Assembly: GCA_041658345.1 (NCBI GenBank) | Contig: JBBAAK010000003.1 | Coordinates: 67,631 to 131,630, forward strand | Reading direction: 5' to 3' | DNA: 64,000 nt | Source of the DNA: JBAZYV01 sp041658345 | Lineage (GTDB): Bacteria; Patescibacteriota; Gracilibacteria; UBA1369; 2-02-FULL-48-14 | In this document: positions 43,746-52,630 of the stretch, piece by piece | Numbering within the stretch: position 1 is the stretch's first letter | Layout: each line of letters opens with the position of its first letter | Translations under genes and position numbers: made by a program | Notes under the pieces: model-generated | Database searches by the model: none | Seen by the model: the letters and a program-made list of their open reading frames with translations, nothing else | What the model was told of the DNA's origin: nothing

Positions 43746-46466
43746 ATGCCCATGAAAAAAAACTTTCTCTTTCTTTTTGCACTTTTAACACTTACCGGAG
43801 TTGGTCTTTACGGATCCTTTGCCTCTAATGGCACTAGCTCTGCCGATGGCAATCTTGCCGTTGAACTTGCATCTGCCGATGTTCCAGGGGATGGATTTGG
43901 TGTTGGCGACCCTTGTGGATTTTTGATGGGGATTGCTCCAAAGTATAATAATCTTATTGTAAACATTGACGCTGTGGATCCGGACGATGAGCAGGCTTGT
44001 GTTGACCAAAATGGGTATTTTGATTCGGATGGGGCTGTAAAAAAATCATATGTGTATTTGTACAGGATGGGGGGCGTAACGCCTTATGTTATTGATTTAG
44101 CATCTTCCGCTACTAATCGAGTTGTAATAGATCAAAGCACCGGTGAGTGGGTTGGTAGAGGAAGAATTATTTCCGGACCGGGTTTTATGTCTCTCGCAAA
44201 TCCTACCGTTTGGTTTGATTGGGCCTGTGCGCCTGGCACGTGCTCCCCTTTCGCTGCTACGAAAAATCACGTATTTACAGATCTTGATCTTGGCACTACT
44301 GATGGGTTCGCGTGGAATGATACTCTTGGATATATTTCTTTTAAGGATTTGAGCGTGGAACTTCCACCTTTAAACTTGGACGTTTATGTAGACATTACCT
44401 CGAGTACCGGATTGGTGCCTACGGCCGTTGATTACACGAATGCACCTATTGCAGATGGCTATGACTATTGGGAGGTGAGTGCTCAGTTTGATGATGGCAA
44501 GGGTGGGTTTTTGGGTGAGGGGGATTTCGAGATAACCGCTATGACAGTTGAGCCGGTTGAAGGCACTCAGCTATATCTAAATCAGGTTGAAAACTCAGGA
44601 GAAGCGAGTTATGTAACCGCGGAGAATTTGGATTTTGGATGTACGGATGCATATGCGGTTTATTGTGCCGGAATTGAAGCGGATGGATCGTTTAGTGCCA
44701 ACGTGTATGTCTCCAGCGCTTCGCCAACTTCAAATATGCTTGGCATTAATGATGATGATGACCCTTCTTTGGATGGATTTATGGATAGAGCTGGGTGTAT
44801 AGGCGTTTATGAGGATAGACTGGCTGGTGGCGGTGCTTGTGAGGCCGTTACTAAGGAAGCAGTGTTTTATGATAGATCTGACACGAGGAATAGTTTTGTG
44901 GTGGACAAGGTTGTGTTGGACTTTACGTATGCCGGGGAGAGGGCCGTGATTGGGGACGAAAATTTGTCTTGTGGGACGATAATCTCTGGGGATACGGTTT
45001 GTCGTTATACTTACTATATGGATACCGGCGTTAATGCCGGAGAACTGAGCTTTAGACCGAGGTATCAATCTACAAAATTTAATGTTTCTTATGATGGCAA
45101 TGAATATGACACAATTTCCTCTGATATGACGAAGGCGATGACTTTGAATGTTGGGGCCACCGTTAGTGACGCCTCTGATTATTATGATAGCGCAATTGGG
45201 GTGGCAAAGCCTGTCTTTGAAGTTAATTATCAGCTTGATGCAGAGACTAATAATGCTTCGGTGATTCCGACGCCAGCGACTAATGCGTTCTTGATTATGG
45301 ATAGCGATTCTTTATTAGATGGAGTTGCGGAATGTACTTTGCGTACAGATAGCTCTGAGGGTGAATATTTTGTTACTTATGGCGGGGTAAATATGGAATT
45401 GGCCCTTTCCTACGGGCAAAGATTAGCTTCTGACTCCTGTCTAATTGGCGTGACCGATCCAGCCGTCCCCCCTGACAATGTTCTTTCCAATCCAACTGTT
45501 GAACAATGGGTTTGTGATAGTGCCCCATCTGCCAGATTCGGCGCCCCTTCCTGTTATTACACCGGTTATTTGCCACGTGTGGATGCGCATGCACCGGCAC
45601 TCTCACCAACTGTTTTTGGGGCAATCAATTCGCTTTTGGATGAGAGTGGAACTTTTTCTGAAAATGAAAATGTTTCCATTTTGGGCTCTTTGGAGGTTGT
45701 TAAATTAAGAAACAAAATGTATGCACAAATCGCCAGATATGCTCTGGGACAAGACGCTTCAGGCGGAAGTTTGGATACCGATATGGAACCGTCCGGCGGA
45801 TTAAAATCACTTTTAAATGGTAGATTAATTTATGCGGAAGGAGATGTTGTAGTTGCTGGGGCAGATGGTTTTGCAGATAAAACTTTGGTTGTAATCGGCG
45901 GGGATGTATATATAAAAGGCGATATAACGAGCGGAAGACTTGGAGTTATTGCGCTACGCAGTAATGGAGAGGGTGGCAATGTTTATGTGGACCCCTCCGT
46001 GACGGATCTTTATGCAAACTTCTTTTTGGATGGAAGTTTCTTTAGTGATAGCGGGACAAAGTTAGAAGATGGAACTCCTAGCTGGGTTAACGATGAAGAA
46101 AGGCTTGATGGTCTTCAAAATCAACTTTATGTAAACGGATCAATTGTTTCCAGAAATACAATCAATGGGTCTGTTGAGGCGGACGGCGAAGGTAATTATG
46201 CCATTGGGGATGGAACAAAAACCGGCGATTACGATGTTGCCCGCGAGTATGATTTAACTGCCTTGAGGCAATACAGACTTTGCTACCCGCTTGTTTCCGG
46301 AGTGCCGGACGAAACTCAGCCCGCTGTGGTATGTAACGATGGGGAGGCGTTATCGGACACTTATACTCCGGAGGATGGTATGGCCAATTACAGCCCGTTA
46401 ATCATGGAATACGCACCAGCCGACAATTTGCCGGTGTTCAAAGTTGAGAGCGGTCTATTTAATTAA
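43746..46466 (+). CDS. Large secreted protein, 906 aa
   Basis: Signal peptide MPMKKNFLFLFALLTLTGVG with a likely cleavage site near SFASNG (~residue 27); the ATG two codons later is an equally good start. The mature part is acidic, rich in Asp, Gly, Ser, Thr and Tyr, with paired Cys, and appears mostly beta. NAVSADG-like repeats are not obvious. The C-terminal third (VVIGGDVYIKGDITSGRLGVIALRS and following) resembles a right-handed beta-helix or polymer-forming-cytoskeleton-type surface domain. No family recognised; a cell-surface or S-layer-like structural role is a guess. Confidence 0.7.
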   Translation: MPMKKNFLFLFALLTLTGVGLYGSFASNGTSSADGNLAVELASADVPGDGFGVGDPCGFLMGIAPKYNNLIVNIDAVDPDDEQACVDQNGYFDSDGAVKKSYVYLYRMGGVTPYVIDLASSATNRVVIDQSTGEWVGRGRIISGPGFMSLANPTVWFDWACAPGTCSPFAATKNHVFTDLDLGTTDGFAWNDTLGYISFKDLSVELPPLNLDVYVDITSSTGLVPTAVDYTNAPIADGYDYWEVSAQFDDGKGGFLGEGDFEITAMTVEPVEGTQLYLNQVENSGEASYVTAENLDFGCTDAYAVYCAGIEADGSFSANVYVSSASPTSNMLGINDDDDPSLDGFMDRAGCIGVYEDRLAGGGACEAVTKEAVFYDRSDTRNSFVVDKVVLDFTYAGERAVIGDENLSCGTIISGDTVCRYTYYMDTGVNAGELSFRPRYQSTKFNVSYDGNEYDTISSDMTKAMTLNVGATVSDASDYYDSAIGVAKPVFEVNYQLDAETNNASVIPTPATNAFLIMDSDSLLDGVAECTLRTDSSEGEYFVTYGGVNMELALSYGQRLASDSCLIGVTDPAVPPDNVLSNPTVEQWVCDSAPSARFGAPSCYYTGYLPRVDAHAPALSPTVFGAINSLLDESGTFSENENVSILGSLEVVKLRNKMYAQIARYALGQDASGGSLDTDMEPSGGLKSLLNGRLIYAEGDVVVAGADGFADKTLVVIGGDVYIKGDITSGRLGVIALRSNGEGGNVYVDPSVTDLYANFFLDGSFFSDSGTKLEDGTPSWVNDEERLDGLQNQLYVNGSIVSRNTINGSVEADGEGNYAIGDGTKTGDYDVAREYDLTALRQYRLCYPLVSGVPDETQPAVVCNDGEALSDTYTPEDGMANYSPLIMEYAPADNLPVFKVESGLFN

Positions 46467-46472
46467 ACTGGC

Positions 46473-46679
46473 TTAATTCACAATTAGCATTGTGTAGGCA
46501 ATGAGGCTTAGTACGATTAAAATCGCGCTTGCAAAGGTGAAGAATAGCGTTAAATAAAGTGTGCGTTTGCTCAAATAACGAAAGCGTGCCGCGTGGCGGA
46601 TTGCAAGTAGTCCGTAAAATGCAAATACGGCTAAGCCTATAAGCAGGATTATGCCAATAATGAGGTTCATTTTATCCAT
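46473..46679 (-). CDS. Small membrane protein, 68 aa
   Basis: Two hydrophobic helices (residues ~5-27 and ~42-65) with a basic loop RHAARFRYLSKR between them. No family recognised. Lies 6 bp from the end of the convergent secreted-protein gene. Confidence 0.6.
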   Translation of the reverse strand: MDKMNLIIGIILLIGLAVFAFYGLLAIRHAARFRYLSKRTLYLTLFFTFASAILIVLSLIAYTMLIVN

Positions 46680-46721
46680 TATTTTGATTGTTATAAGTTA
46701 GTTATTGCGTTGATGCAAGGT

Positions 46722-48161
46722 TTATTCAAACTGATTTTCCCACCAGAGGTCAATTTGAGGGTATTTTTTAAGTTCTTCCAGCATTAGTTTTACAATCTCT
46801 TTTAAGCGGTCTTCCGTTGGAGCTTCAAAGCGGAGTGTTAAGTTTGGGGAAGTGTTGCTAGCCCTAACTGCGCCCCAAGAATTTTTGTCAAAATTTACGC
46901 GGACGCCATCGAGTGTTATGCAATCATATTTTTGTGTGAGATTTTTTGTAATTTCATCCACAATGCGGAATTTTTGATCGTCCGGGCAGGGTGATTTAAG
47001 TTCCGGAGTGCAAGCGGTTACCGGTACATCATCAAAAAGATTTGAGAAGGGTTTATTTGTTTTGGCGAGAATTTCCAAAATGCGACCTGCGCCTAAAAAT
47101 GCGTCGTCAAAACCATAATAATTTTCTGCAAAAAAGAGGTGGCCACTTATTTCTCCGGCGAGTAGCGCGCCGATTTCTTTCATCTTTTGCTCGATAAAAG
47201 AGTGGCCTGTTTTTGCCATAATCGGTATGCCTCCATGCGTTTTTATATCATCGATTAGGACTTGTGAAGCTTTTGAGTCAAAAACTATTTGTTCACCCGG
47301 TTTGCGAGCCAATAATTCACGCGCGAGTTGTAACAAAATAAGGTCCGCGCTGTACATTTTGCCGTTCTCGTCCACAACGCCAACACGGTCGCCATCGCCA
47401 TCGAATCCAAAGCCAATGTCGGCATGATTTTGTTTTACGGCCTCAATCAAATCTTGCATGTTTTTTAATTCTTCCGGGTTCGCTTCGTGGTTTGGAAAAG
47501 AGCCATCCGGTTCTTCAAAAAGTGGGATCACGTTGCAACCGAGTGCTTCAAAAAATGGTTTTATGTATGGGCCCGTTGCGCCGTTGCCTGAGTCCACAAC
47601 AATTGTGAGTGGGCGGGAGATTTTTATGGTTTCCGTGAGTTTTTTTAGGTAGGTAGGGAAAATATCCAGAGAGGTTTTTGTACCAGCGACTTGGACTGTG
47701 CTTGCGCCTGGTGTTGTGCTTGCGGTTTCAAAATCGTTATTTTGGATGATTTTTAGAACGTCTTGGAGCTCGTCCCCACAGATTGAATGCGCATTTTTTG
47801 CCACCAATTTTACTCCGTTGTATTCTTTTGGATTGTGGCTTGCGGTAATTGATGCGCCTCCATCAAAACCAAGATTGCAGACTGCAAAATATAGCATCGG
47901 TGTGGGTACCATGCCGATCACAGTCACGCTACATCCCGTTGCTAGCAGGCCGTCTATAAATGCGTTTGCGAGCTCCGGGTTGCTTATGCGGCAATCGTAA
48001 CTAACCACAAGATTTTTGCCGTAGTTGCGTTGTAAGTAGGTTCCGGAACCTTTTCCAATCAAAAAAATAGTCTCCGGAGTGAGGTCCGGGTTTTGTGTGC
48101 TTTGTGGCTTGTGTGCTATTCCGCGGATATCGTAAGCGCGGAAAATTTGTGGGTTTAGCAT
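46722..48161 (-). CDS. Phosphomannomutase/phosphoglucomutase
   Basis: 479 aa from the ATG at 48161, giving MLNPQIFRAYDIRGIAHK, the normal start of the family; a frame open 17 codons further is not supported. Catalytic phosphoserine loop ITASHNPKEYNGVKL (~residue 105), metal loop GFGFDGDGDRVGVVDENG (~245) and sugar loop GEISGHLFF. It interconverts hexose 1- and 6-phosphates and so supplies nucleotide sugars for the surface glycans implied by other genes here. Confidence 0.94.
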   Translation of the reverse strand: MLNPQIFRAYDIRGIAHKPQSTQNPDLTPETIFLIGKGSGTYLQRNYGKNLVVSYDCRISNPELANAFIDGLLATGCSVTVIGMVPTPMLYFAVCNLGFDGGASITASHNPKEYNGVKLVAKNAHSICGDELQDVLKIIQNNDFETASTTPGASTVQVAGTKTSLDIFPTYLKKLTETIKISRPLTIVVDSGNGATGPYIKPFFEALGCNVIPLFEEPDGSFPNHEANPEELKNMQDLIEAVKQNHADIGFGFDGDGDRVGVVDENGKMYSADLILLQLARELLARKPGEQIVFDSKASQVLIDDIKTHGGIPIMAKTGHSFIEQKMKEIGALLAGEISGHLFFAENYYGFDDAFLGAGRILEILAKTNKPFSNLFDDVPVTACTPELKSPCPDDQKFRIVDEITKNLTQKYDCITLDGVRVNFDKNSWGAVRASNTSPNLTLRFEAPTEDRLKEIVKLMLEELKKYPQIDLWWENQFE

Positions 48162-48221
48162 GTATAAGTGGGATTTAACAGGTTGGAATATGCGTGCTCG
48201 ATGTTTTCGCATGGACCTTGC

Positions 48222-48290
48222 TCCGTTTGAAAAATGTTTTGGAATTCACTCTCGAGAGTGAACCCCTCAATAAATTGTAATTTTGTAAAG
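48222..48290. repeat. Dispersed palindromic repeat, copy R4
   Basis: Perfect TTCACTCTCGAGAGTGAA at 48244-48261, flanked by AAATGTTTTGG on the left and AATAAATTGTAATTTTGTAAAG on the right, as in R1-R3. It lies in the divergent gap between the phosphomutase and the transglycosylase genes (48213-48419), which also carries TACAAT near 48393 as a possible -10 for the rightward gene. Confidence 0.75.
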
Positions 48291-48419
48291 GACTTGTGCC
48301 GTGTTTATGGTGATTTTTAAGGAGCAAATCACTCAATTACGCTAATCCTAGCAGAAGATTGGCAAAAAACTAGAAAAATAAGTCAAAAAGTGGTACAATG
48401 AACAGATTTAATTAAGGTT

Positions 48420-49547
48420 ATGTCCATCAACGACACACCAGAACAGGCAGGTGCTACTCCAACAGAGGGTGCGCTTGCACAAAATGAATCCGCGCCGGGG
48501 GCAGGTGTTGAACCTGCAAAAGAGCAAAATAATCGAGTGAGCGATGCCGCACAAGAAAAAACTGATATTAGCGGTGGGGCCGAGGGCGCTCTTGCAGATC
48601 AAAAAGCGGATGCACAGCTAAAAGCCGTTCCAGACAGTGGGGCACCTGCTTCTACAGAAACCCCTACAGCAGAGGAAGAAGGATTTATGGACGAAATAAA
48701 TAAATATTACGCTAGCATTAGAGGTGTAGGATTTTTTAGTGCGGTTTTTGGCACAGCTTGGTTCGCAATCCAAAAACTTTGGAGCAAGTTGCCCTGGGGA
48801 GATAAAGCAGAGGGGAAGAAGGAAGAAGCGGAGAAGGAAGTGGCGGAGAAGGAAGTGGCGGAGAAGGGAGTGGTGGAGAAGGGAGAGGCAAAAGAAGAAG
48901 CAAAAAAAGAACCTGTTCAATTGGCCGATTATAAAGGTAAAGAGCCGGTTTCTCCTGGAGAAAAAAAGAAAGCGAAACGAATCCTCGAGATTCTTAAAAA
49001 GCATCCTGATTGGGCTACAGCTCTCAAAAGAGCGAGTGAAAAATATGAACTTGGGCCAAGAGGGCCCTCTATTTTAATGGCAATAATTGAGCAAGAGAAT
49101 GGCAAATTTGATCCAGGTGCACCGAACGAGGAAGGCAGTGGGGCACTTGGGCTTGGACAGTTTATGTCAGAAACATGGGATGGATTTTTGGCTGATCCTC
49201 AAAATAGTGAATTTGCCGGTAAAAAACGTACAGATCCAATCGCATCAATATTTGCGACCGCCTGGCTTGCCTCAAAAAATGCAAAAGGATTAAACGTAAG
49301 TCTAAACGATAAGGATGCTCCATTTAAATTGTATGTTGGTCATCATAATGGAGAAGATGCTGCAAAAACTATGTTTAACTACATGGAGAAGGGTGGACCT
49401 GCCGGGAAAGTAGTTGGTACATATAAGTCCGTGCGTGGCTATAACTATGTGCAGTATACAAGATGTGTCACTGGGATTGCTTCCGCCGTGCAAAGCAACT
49501 CCGAAATTTATGCTTATGCACTTTCAAATCCACAATATTTAGGATAA
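48420..49547 (+). CDS. SLT-type lytic transglycosylase with disordered N-terminal half
   Basis: 375 aa. Residues 1-85 are Ala/Gly/Glu/Gln-rich and probably unfolded. A hydrophobic or amphipathic stretch follows (IRGVGFFSAVFGTAWFAIQK, ~100-120), then four EKEVA-like repeats (~138-157), and the lysozyme-like domain (~185-375) with catalytic Glu in MAIIEQENGKFDPGAP and GSGALGLGQFMSETW. Such enzymes cut the glycan strands of peptidoglycan. There is no N-terminal signal peptide. The next gene encodes a peptide-cutting partner. Confidence 0.85.
   Translation: MSINDTPEQAGATPTEGALAQNESAPGAGVEPAKEQNNRVSDAAQEKTDISGGAEGALADQKADAQLKAVPDSGAPASTETPTAEEEGFMDEINKYYASIRGVGFFSAVFGTAWFAIQKLWSKLPWGDKAEGKKEEAEKEVAEKEVAEKGVVEKGEAKEEAKKEPVQLADYKGKEPVSPGEKKKAKRILEILKKHPDWATALKRASEKYELGPRGPSILMAIIEQENGKFDPGAPNEEGSGALGLGQFMSETWDGFLADPQNSEFAGKKRTDPIASIFATAWLASKNAKGLNVSLNDKDAPFKLYVGHHNGEDAAKTMFNYMEKGGPAGKVVGTYKSVRGYNYVQYTRCVTGIASAVQSNSEIYAYALSNPQYLG
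48816..48890 (+). repeat. 15-bp tandem repeat inside the transglycosylase gene
   Basis: Units of GAGAAGGAAGTGGCG at 48831 and 48846 are identical, with diverged units at 48816, 48861 and 48876. They encode EKEVA, EKEVA, EKGVV, EKGEA. In-frame unit-number variation is likely. Confidence 0.8.
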
Positions 49548-49552
49548 TTACT

Positions 49553-50545
49553 ATGGCTGATGCTTTACAAAATTCGCCGGTTGTGGCCCCTCCAGAAGAA
49601 GTAGAAGCAACAAGTTCCGCTCCTACAGCTTCTCCAGCGATAGTTGAGGCTACCCAGGAATTAGATACGCTACTTTCCGTTGCTACTGTTAAAGAAGGCA
49701 AAAAAGAGAAGCTTAAAGAGCTCGTTGAGGACGTTAATGCTACGGTGGGAGCAGAAGCACCAACTGAAGAGGCGCCAAAGCCAAACGCCCAAAAGCCTGC
49801 AATTGAAGACGGGGTGGATCCGGAGGGTGATAAAAACACCGATAAAGACGTAAAACCGGCCAGTGATACTGATTTGGAAGACACAGGAATGATTTCTAAA
49901 ATGATTGGATGGATTGCGGCCGCGGGAGGAACGGTGTCAGACTGGTTTTCTAAAATGACCGCTACTGTGCGCAAATGGCTTGGACTTAAGAAGGAAGAAT
50001 CTGGCGTGGATCCAGACGTGGACAAAGATACCGACAAGGATGCTAACCCAGAGGCAGACACCGATTTAGATGCAGGATTAGATGCTAGTAAATATACTGG
50101 AGAACTTTTGGATCCAGGTGCACCATTTTTGACTGTTCCTGCAAATGTAGTGCATATATTCACATCCGGTTTTGGTTTGAGAAGAAATCCAAAAAACCAT
50201 AAGGATCCTAAGCTCGAATGGCATGATGGAAACGACGTTGGTTTACCACTTGACACTCCTTTAATTGCTACAAAAAAGTGTACAGTTGAGAGTGTGTCTT
50301 ATAGTGGCGGTGGCGGAAATACTTTGGCACTTAAATTAGAAGATGGATCTGTTGGTATAATTCATCATTTAAAGGAATTGCCAGGCTATAAAAAGGGCAC
50401 GATTATTAATCCTAGGGAAATTATTGGGCACGTTGGGCTTACGGGGAGGGTTACCGGGCCACACTTGCATCTCACAATTAAAAAAAATGGCAAGGCAGTC
50501 GATCCTTTTCCTTATCTTGGTGAAAAACTTAGTGGTAAGGCTTAA
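49553..50545 (+). CDS. M23-family peptidoglycan endopeptidase with repeated acidic linker
   Basis: 330 aa from the ATG at 49553, 5 bp after the transglycosylase stop. A 24-codon acidic unit occurs twice (49811-49882, GVDPEGDKNTDKD...; 50003-50074, GVDPDVDKDTDKD...), flanking an amphipathic segment MISKMIGWIAAAGGTVSDWF. The C-terminal lysostaphin-type domain has LEWHDGNDVGLP (HxxxD) and GPHLHLTI (HxH), the zinc ligands. It should cut peptide crosslinks. No signal peptide. The architecture mirrors the upstream gene. Confidence 0.87.
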   Translation: MADALQNSPVVAPPEEVEATSSAPTASPAIVEATQELDTLLSVATVKEGKKEKLKELVEDVNATVGAEAPTEEAPKPNAQKPAIEDGVDPEGDKNTDKDVKPASDTDLEDTGMISKMIGWIAAAGGTVSDWFSKMTATVRKWLGLKKEESGVDPDVDKDTDKDANPEADTDLDAGLDASKYTGELLDPGAPFLTVPANVVHIFTSGFGLRRNPKNHKDPKLEWHDGNDVGLPLDTPLIATKKCTVESVSYSGGGGNTLALKLEDGSVGIIHHLKELPGYKKGTIINPREIIGHVGLTGRVTGPHLHLTIKKNGKAVDPFPYLGEKLSGKA

Positions 50546-51348
50546 TTCAAACTAGATGCTTCGGCTTCGCAGGCTTTTTTGATGGCTTCGGGGATGCGAA
50601 TAATGGTGATTATTTGCGTACTTCGTTTGGATTCTTTGTGTTGTTCGGCCAAGCGGGCGATTTTGTGCACGAGGAGGGAGTCCATCCCTTTTGCAATCAA
50701 GTTTTCCGGATCAAGACCGTTGTCCAGTTGGTATAAAATTTCATCGATTTTACCCCATTTTGCGCCAAGATCGTCCTCGTCCGACTGATTGGGTCTTAAA
50801 TTGCGAGATGGCGCTTTTTCCACCAACTCGTTTGGCAAATTTAAAAGTCCCGCAATTTCTTGCACCTCCGTTTTATAAAGATCGCCAAGCGGGTGAACGG
50901 AACCTGTAAATTCGCCTTCTGGGAGCCCCAGGCCCAAATCCAAATCACTTTTGCATGCCGTTCCCAAAACAAGGGCATTTTTTGCTTCCGCAAAATTGTT
51001 GATTAAATTGGCGCGAATGCGAGTTTTTAAGTTTTGGTTTGAAGTCTCCGTTTTATCCCAACTTAAAAAATTGTAGTCCACAAGAAAATTATTGATTGGT
51101 TGGTAGTGCCATTCGGCGCCGAGGTGTATGGCAAGTGCTCTTGCGTGGGCTGTGTCGTCCTCCGGAGTTAGCCCGGTTTCCGGAAGCAAGAGGGCTACTA
51201 CGTTTTTTGGGCCAAAAACCCGCACGGCAATCAACAAAACCACACTGCTGTTTAGCCCGCCGGAAAGTCCAATCACCGCACGTTGGAACTGATTGTTTTT
51301 TGCAAATCTGTGCAATTCTTGTATCAGTGTGGCGAAAGTTCCGTCCAT
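50542..51348 (-). CDS. nadE: NAD synthetase-like protein (NadE family) with altered PP-loop
   Basis: 268 aa. AVIGLSGGLNSSVVLLIA is the ATP-pyrophosphatase loop, but the canonical SGGxDS reads SGGLNS, with Asn for Asp. NLKTRIRANLINNFAEAKNALVLGT and HPLGDLYKTEVQEIAGLLNLP match NadE; the KYGDG segment is replaced (GLPEGEFTGSV). It would amidate deamido-NAD using ammonia. Activity is uncertain because of these changes. It overlaps the convergent M23 gene by 4 bp and follows smpB by 5 bp. Confidence 0.75.
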   Translation of the reverse strand: MDGTFATLIQELHRFAKNNQFQRAVIGLSGGLNSSVVLLIAVRVFGPKNVVALLLPETGLTPEDDTAHARALAIHLGAEWHYQPINNFLVDYNFLSWDKTETSNQNLKTRIRANLINNFAEAKNALVLGTACKSDLDLGLGLPEGEFTGSVHPLGDLYKTEVQEIAGLLNLPNELVEKAPSRNLRPNQSDEDDLGAKWGKIDEILYQLDNGLDPENLIAKGMDSLLVHKIARLAEQHKESKRSTQIITIIRIPEAIKKACEAEASSLN

Positions 51349-51353
51349 TTATT

Positions 51354-51800
51354 TTAGTAATCTTTTAAAGAAGTTTCTATGTGGCGTTTAACGTCGCGTT
51401 TTTTAATGGATTCGCGTTTGTCGTAAAGTTTTTTACCGCGAACCATAGCGATTTCCATTTTGACTCGTCCACCTGTTAGGCCAATGGCAAGCGGGACAAT
51501 AGTCATCCCTTTTGTGTTCAGCGCACTGCCGATTTTTATTAACTCGGTTTTGTTAAGGAGGAGCTTACGTCTGGTTTCCGGCTCATAGTTTTCCATTGTG
51601 GTTTTATCGTACAAAGGTATGTGTAAGTGCTCTATAAACGCTTCGCCGTTTTGAATTGTTACAAAAGTGCCGTTAAAACTGCCTCTGCCCAATTTTAGCG
51701 ATTTTACTTCGTATCCGTGGAGGACCATACCCGCCTCAAAGCGCTCCAGGACTTCAAAATCGTAGAACGCACGTTTGTTTTTTGTGAGTAATTTTTGCAT
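51354..51800 (-). CDS. smpB: SsrA-binding protein SmpB
   Basis: 148 aa. NKRAFYDFEVLERFEAGMVLHGYEVKS and FIEHLHIPLYDK...YEPETRRKLLLNK are the tmRNA-binding OB-fold motifs, and GKKLYDKRESIKKRD is the C-terminal tail that mimics mRNA in the decoding centre. It works with the tmRNA at 25156. A strong leaderless-type promoter lies directly upstream. nadE is next in the operon. Confidence 0.97.
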   Translation of the reverse strand: MQKLLTKNKRAFYDFEVLERFEAGMVLHGYEVKSLKLGRGSFNGTFVTIQNGEAFIEHLHIPLYDKTTMENYEPETRRKLLLNKTELIKIGSALNTKGMTIVPLAIGLTGGRVKMEIAMVRGKKLYDKRESIKKRDVKRHIETSLKDY

Positions 51801-51806
51801 GTGCCC

Positions 51807-51835
51807 AGGATATGTTTAATATGAGTAGCCGTCAA
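51807..51835 (-). promoter_or_regulatory. smpB promoter (leaderless type)
   Basis: Minus strand: -35 TTGACG (51835-51830), exact 17-bp spacer, -10 TATCCT (51812-51807), six bases, then ATG at 51800. Confidence 0.65.
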
Positions 51836-51936
51836 TTTTAGATTTTACGCAAGGGGAATGCCATTTGAACCTGTTTACAGGTTGCACGATTATGAATAGA
51901 CTGTTATTCAGTTTTTATCCTTTAACCATTAGGGTT

Positions 51937-52113
51937 ATGAAAAGCTTAATGCAAATTCTTGCCACTTTTGGAATTTTATCTCTTATGCTTGCAGGATGTA
52001 GTCTTACAGGCGAAGAAACAACTGTAGAAGACGCATCTGACGCAGTTGTAACAGATGACGTTGTAGTTCCAGCAGTTGACGACACAGCTACTACACCAGT
52101 AGTAGAGGAATAA
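51937..52113 (+). CDS. Small lipoprotein
   Basis: 58 aa from the ATG at 51937. MKSLMQILATFGILSLMLAGCS is a lipoprotein signal peptide with lipobox LAGC; the mature ~40 residues are acidic, Val/Asp/Thr-rich and probably unstructured. An in-frame ATG at 51865 would put the signal in the middle, so it is unlikely. Function unknown. Confidence 0.7.
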   Translation: MKSLMQILATFGILSLMLAGCSLTGEETTVEDASDAVVTDDVVVPAVDDTATTPVVEE

Positions 52114-52145
52114 TTCTTCCCTCCCTATTAGTTTAGGCTAGAATC

Positions 52146-52165
52146 CCGCCGAGAGGCGGTTTTTT
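52146..52165 (+). terminator. Rho-independent terminator after the lipoprotein gene
   Basis: CCGCC, loop GAGA, GGCGG, then six T, 32 bp after the stop. Confidence 0.8.
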
Positions 52166-52421
52166 AGTCCTTTTTTTTACTGATCACAAAAATGTAGAGG
52201 ATCTCCAAGATACCAAGTGTGTTTAACAAGAGTAGGGCGACGAACCAACCTTTTTGGTTTAAACGCGCGGAGCGCCAAAGTGCCCAGCCTTTCCATATAA
52301 AAGACCAAGTTATTAACGCAAAAAAGCCGAATATTATCCAGGATGCGAATCCCATTTGTTCGGGGGAGATATCAAAACTTGAAAGATCCATGCCTGAGAA
52401 GTCTGTTGGGAGTTGTTCCAT
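52164..52421 (-). CDS. DUF5652-like two-helix membrane protein
   Basis: 85 aa. Two membrane helices: ASWIIFGFFALITWSFIWKGW (with WKGWALWRSARLNQKGWF following) and VALLLLNTLGILEILYIFVI. The segment ALWRSAR..QKGWF..LL.LNT.GILEI.Y is the DUF5652 signature as I know it. Role unknown. Confidence 0.7.
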   Translation of the reverse strand: MEQLPTDFSGMDLSSFDISPEQMGFASWIIFGFFALITWSFIWKGWALWRSARLNQKGWFVALLLLNTLGILEILYIFVISKKKD

Positions 52422-52441
52422 ATAAAGAGGTTAAAAATAAC

Positions 52442-52531
52442 TGGCGGAAGGGGAGGGATTTGAACCCTCGAGACCCTTACGAGTCTACCCGCTTTCCAAG
52501 CGAGCGCACTCGGCCACTATGCGACCCTTCC
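52442..52531 (-). tRNA. tRNA-Ser(GGA)
   Basis: 90 nt with an encoded CCA. Acceptor GGAAGGG pairs with CCCTTCC; the long variable arm is typical of tRNA-Ser; the anticodon loop CTTGGAAAG gives anticodon GGA (reads UCC/UCU). Confidence 0.95.
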
Positions 52532-52630
52532 GTGCAAACTATTCTATCCTGATTTTGGGCCCAAAAAAAGCCCCGTTTTGCAAATGGAGCTCTTTTTGGT
52601 TGCTTATTCTGAATGCGAAGAAATGATATT

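Noticed and set aside
49463..49552. Upstream start for the M23 peptidase
   Set aside because: It lies inside the transglycosylase gene; the ATG at 49553 follows that stop directly.
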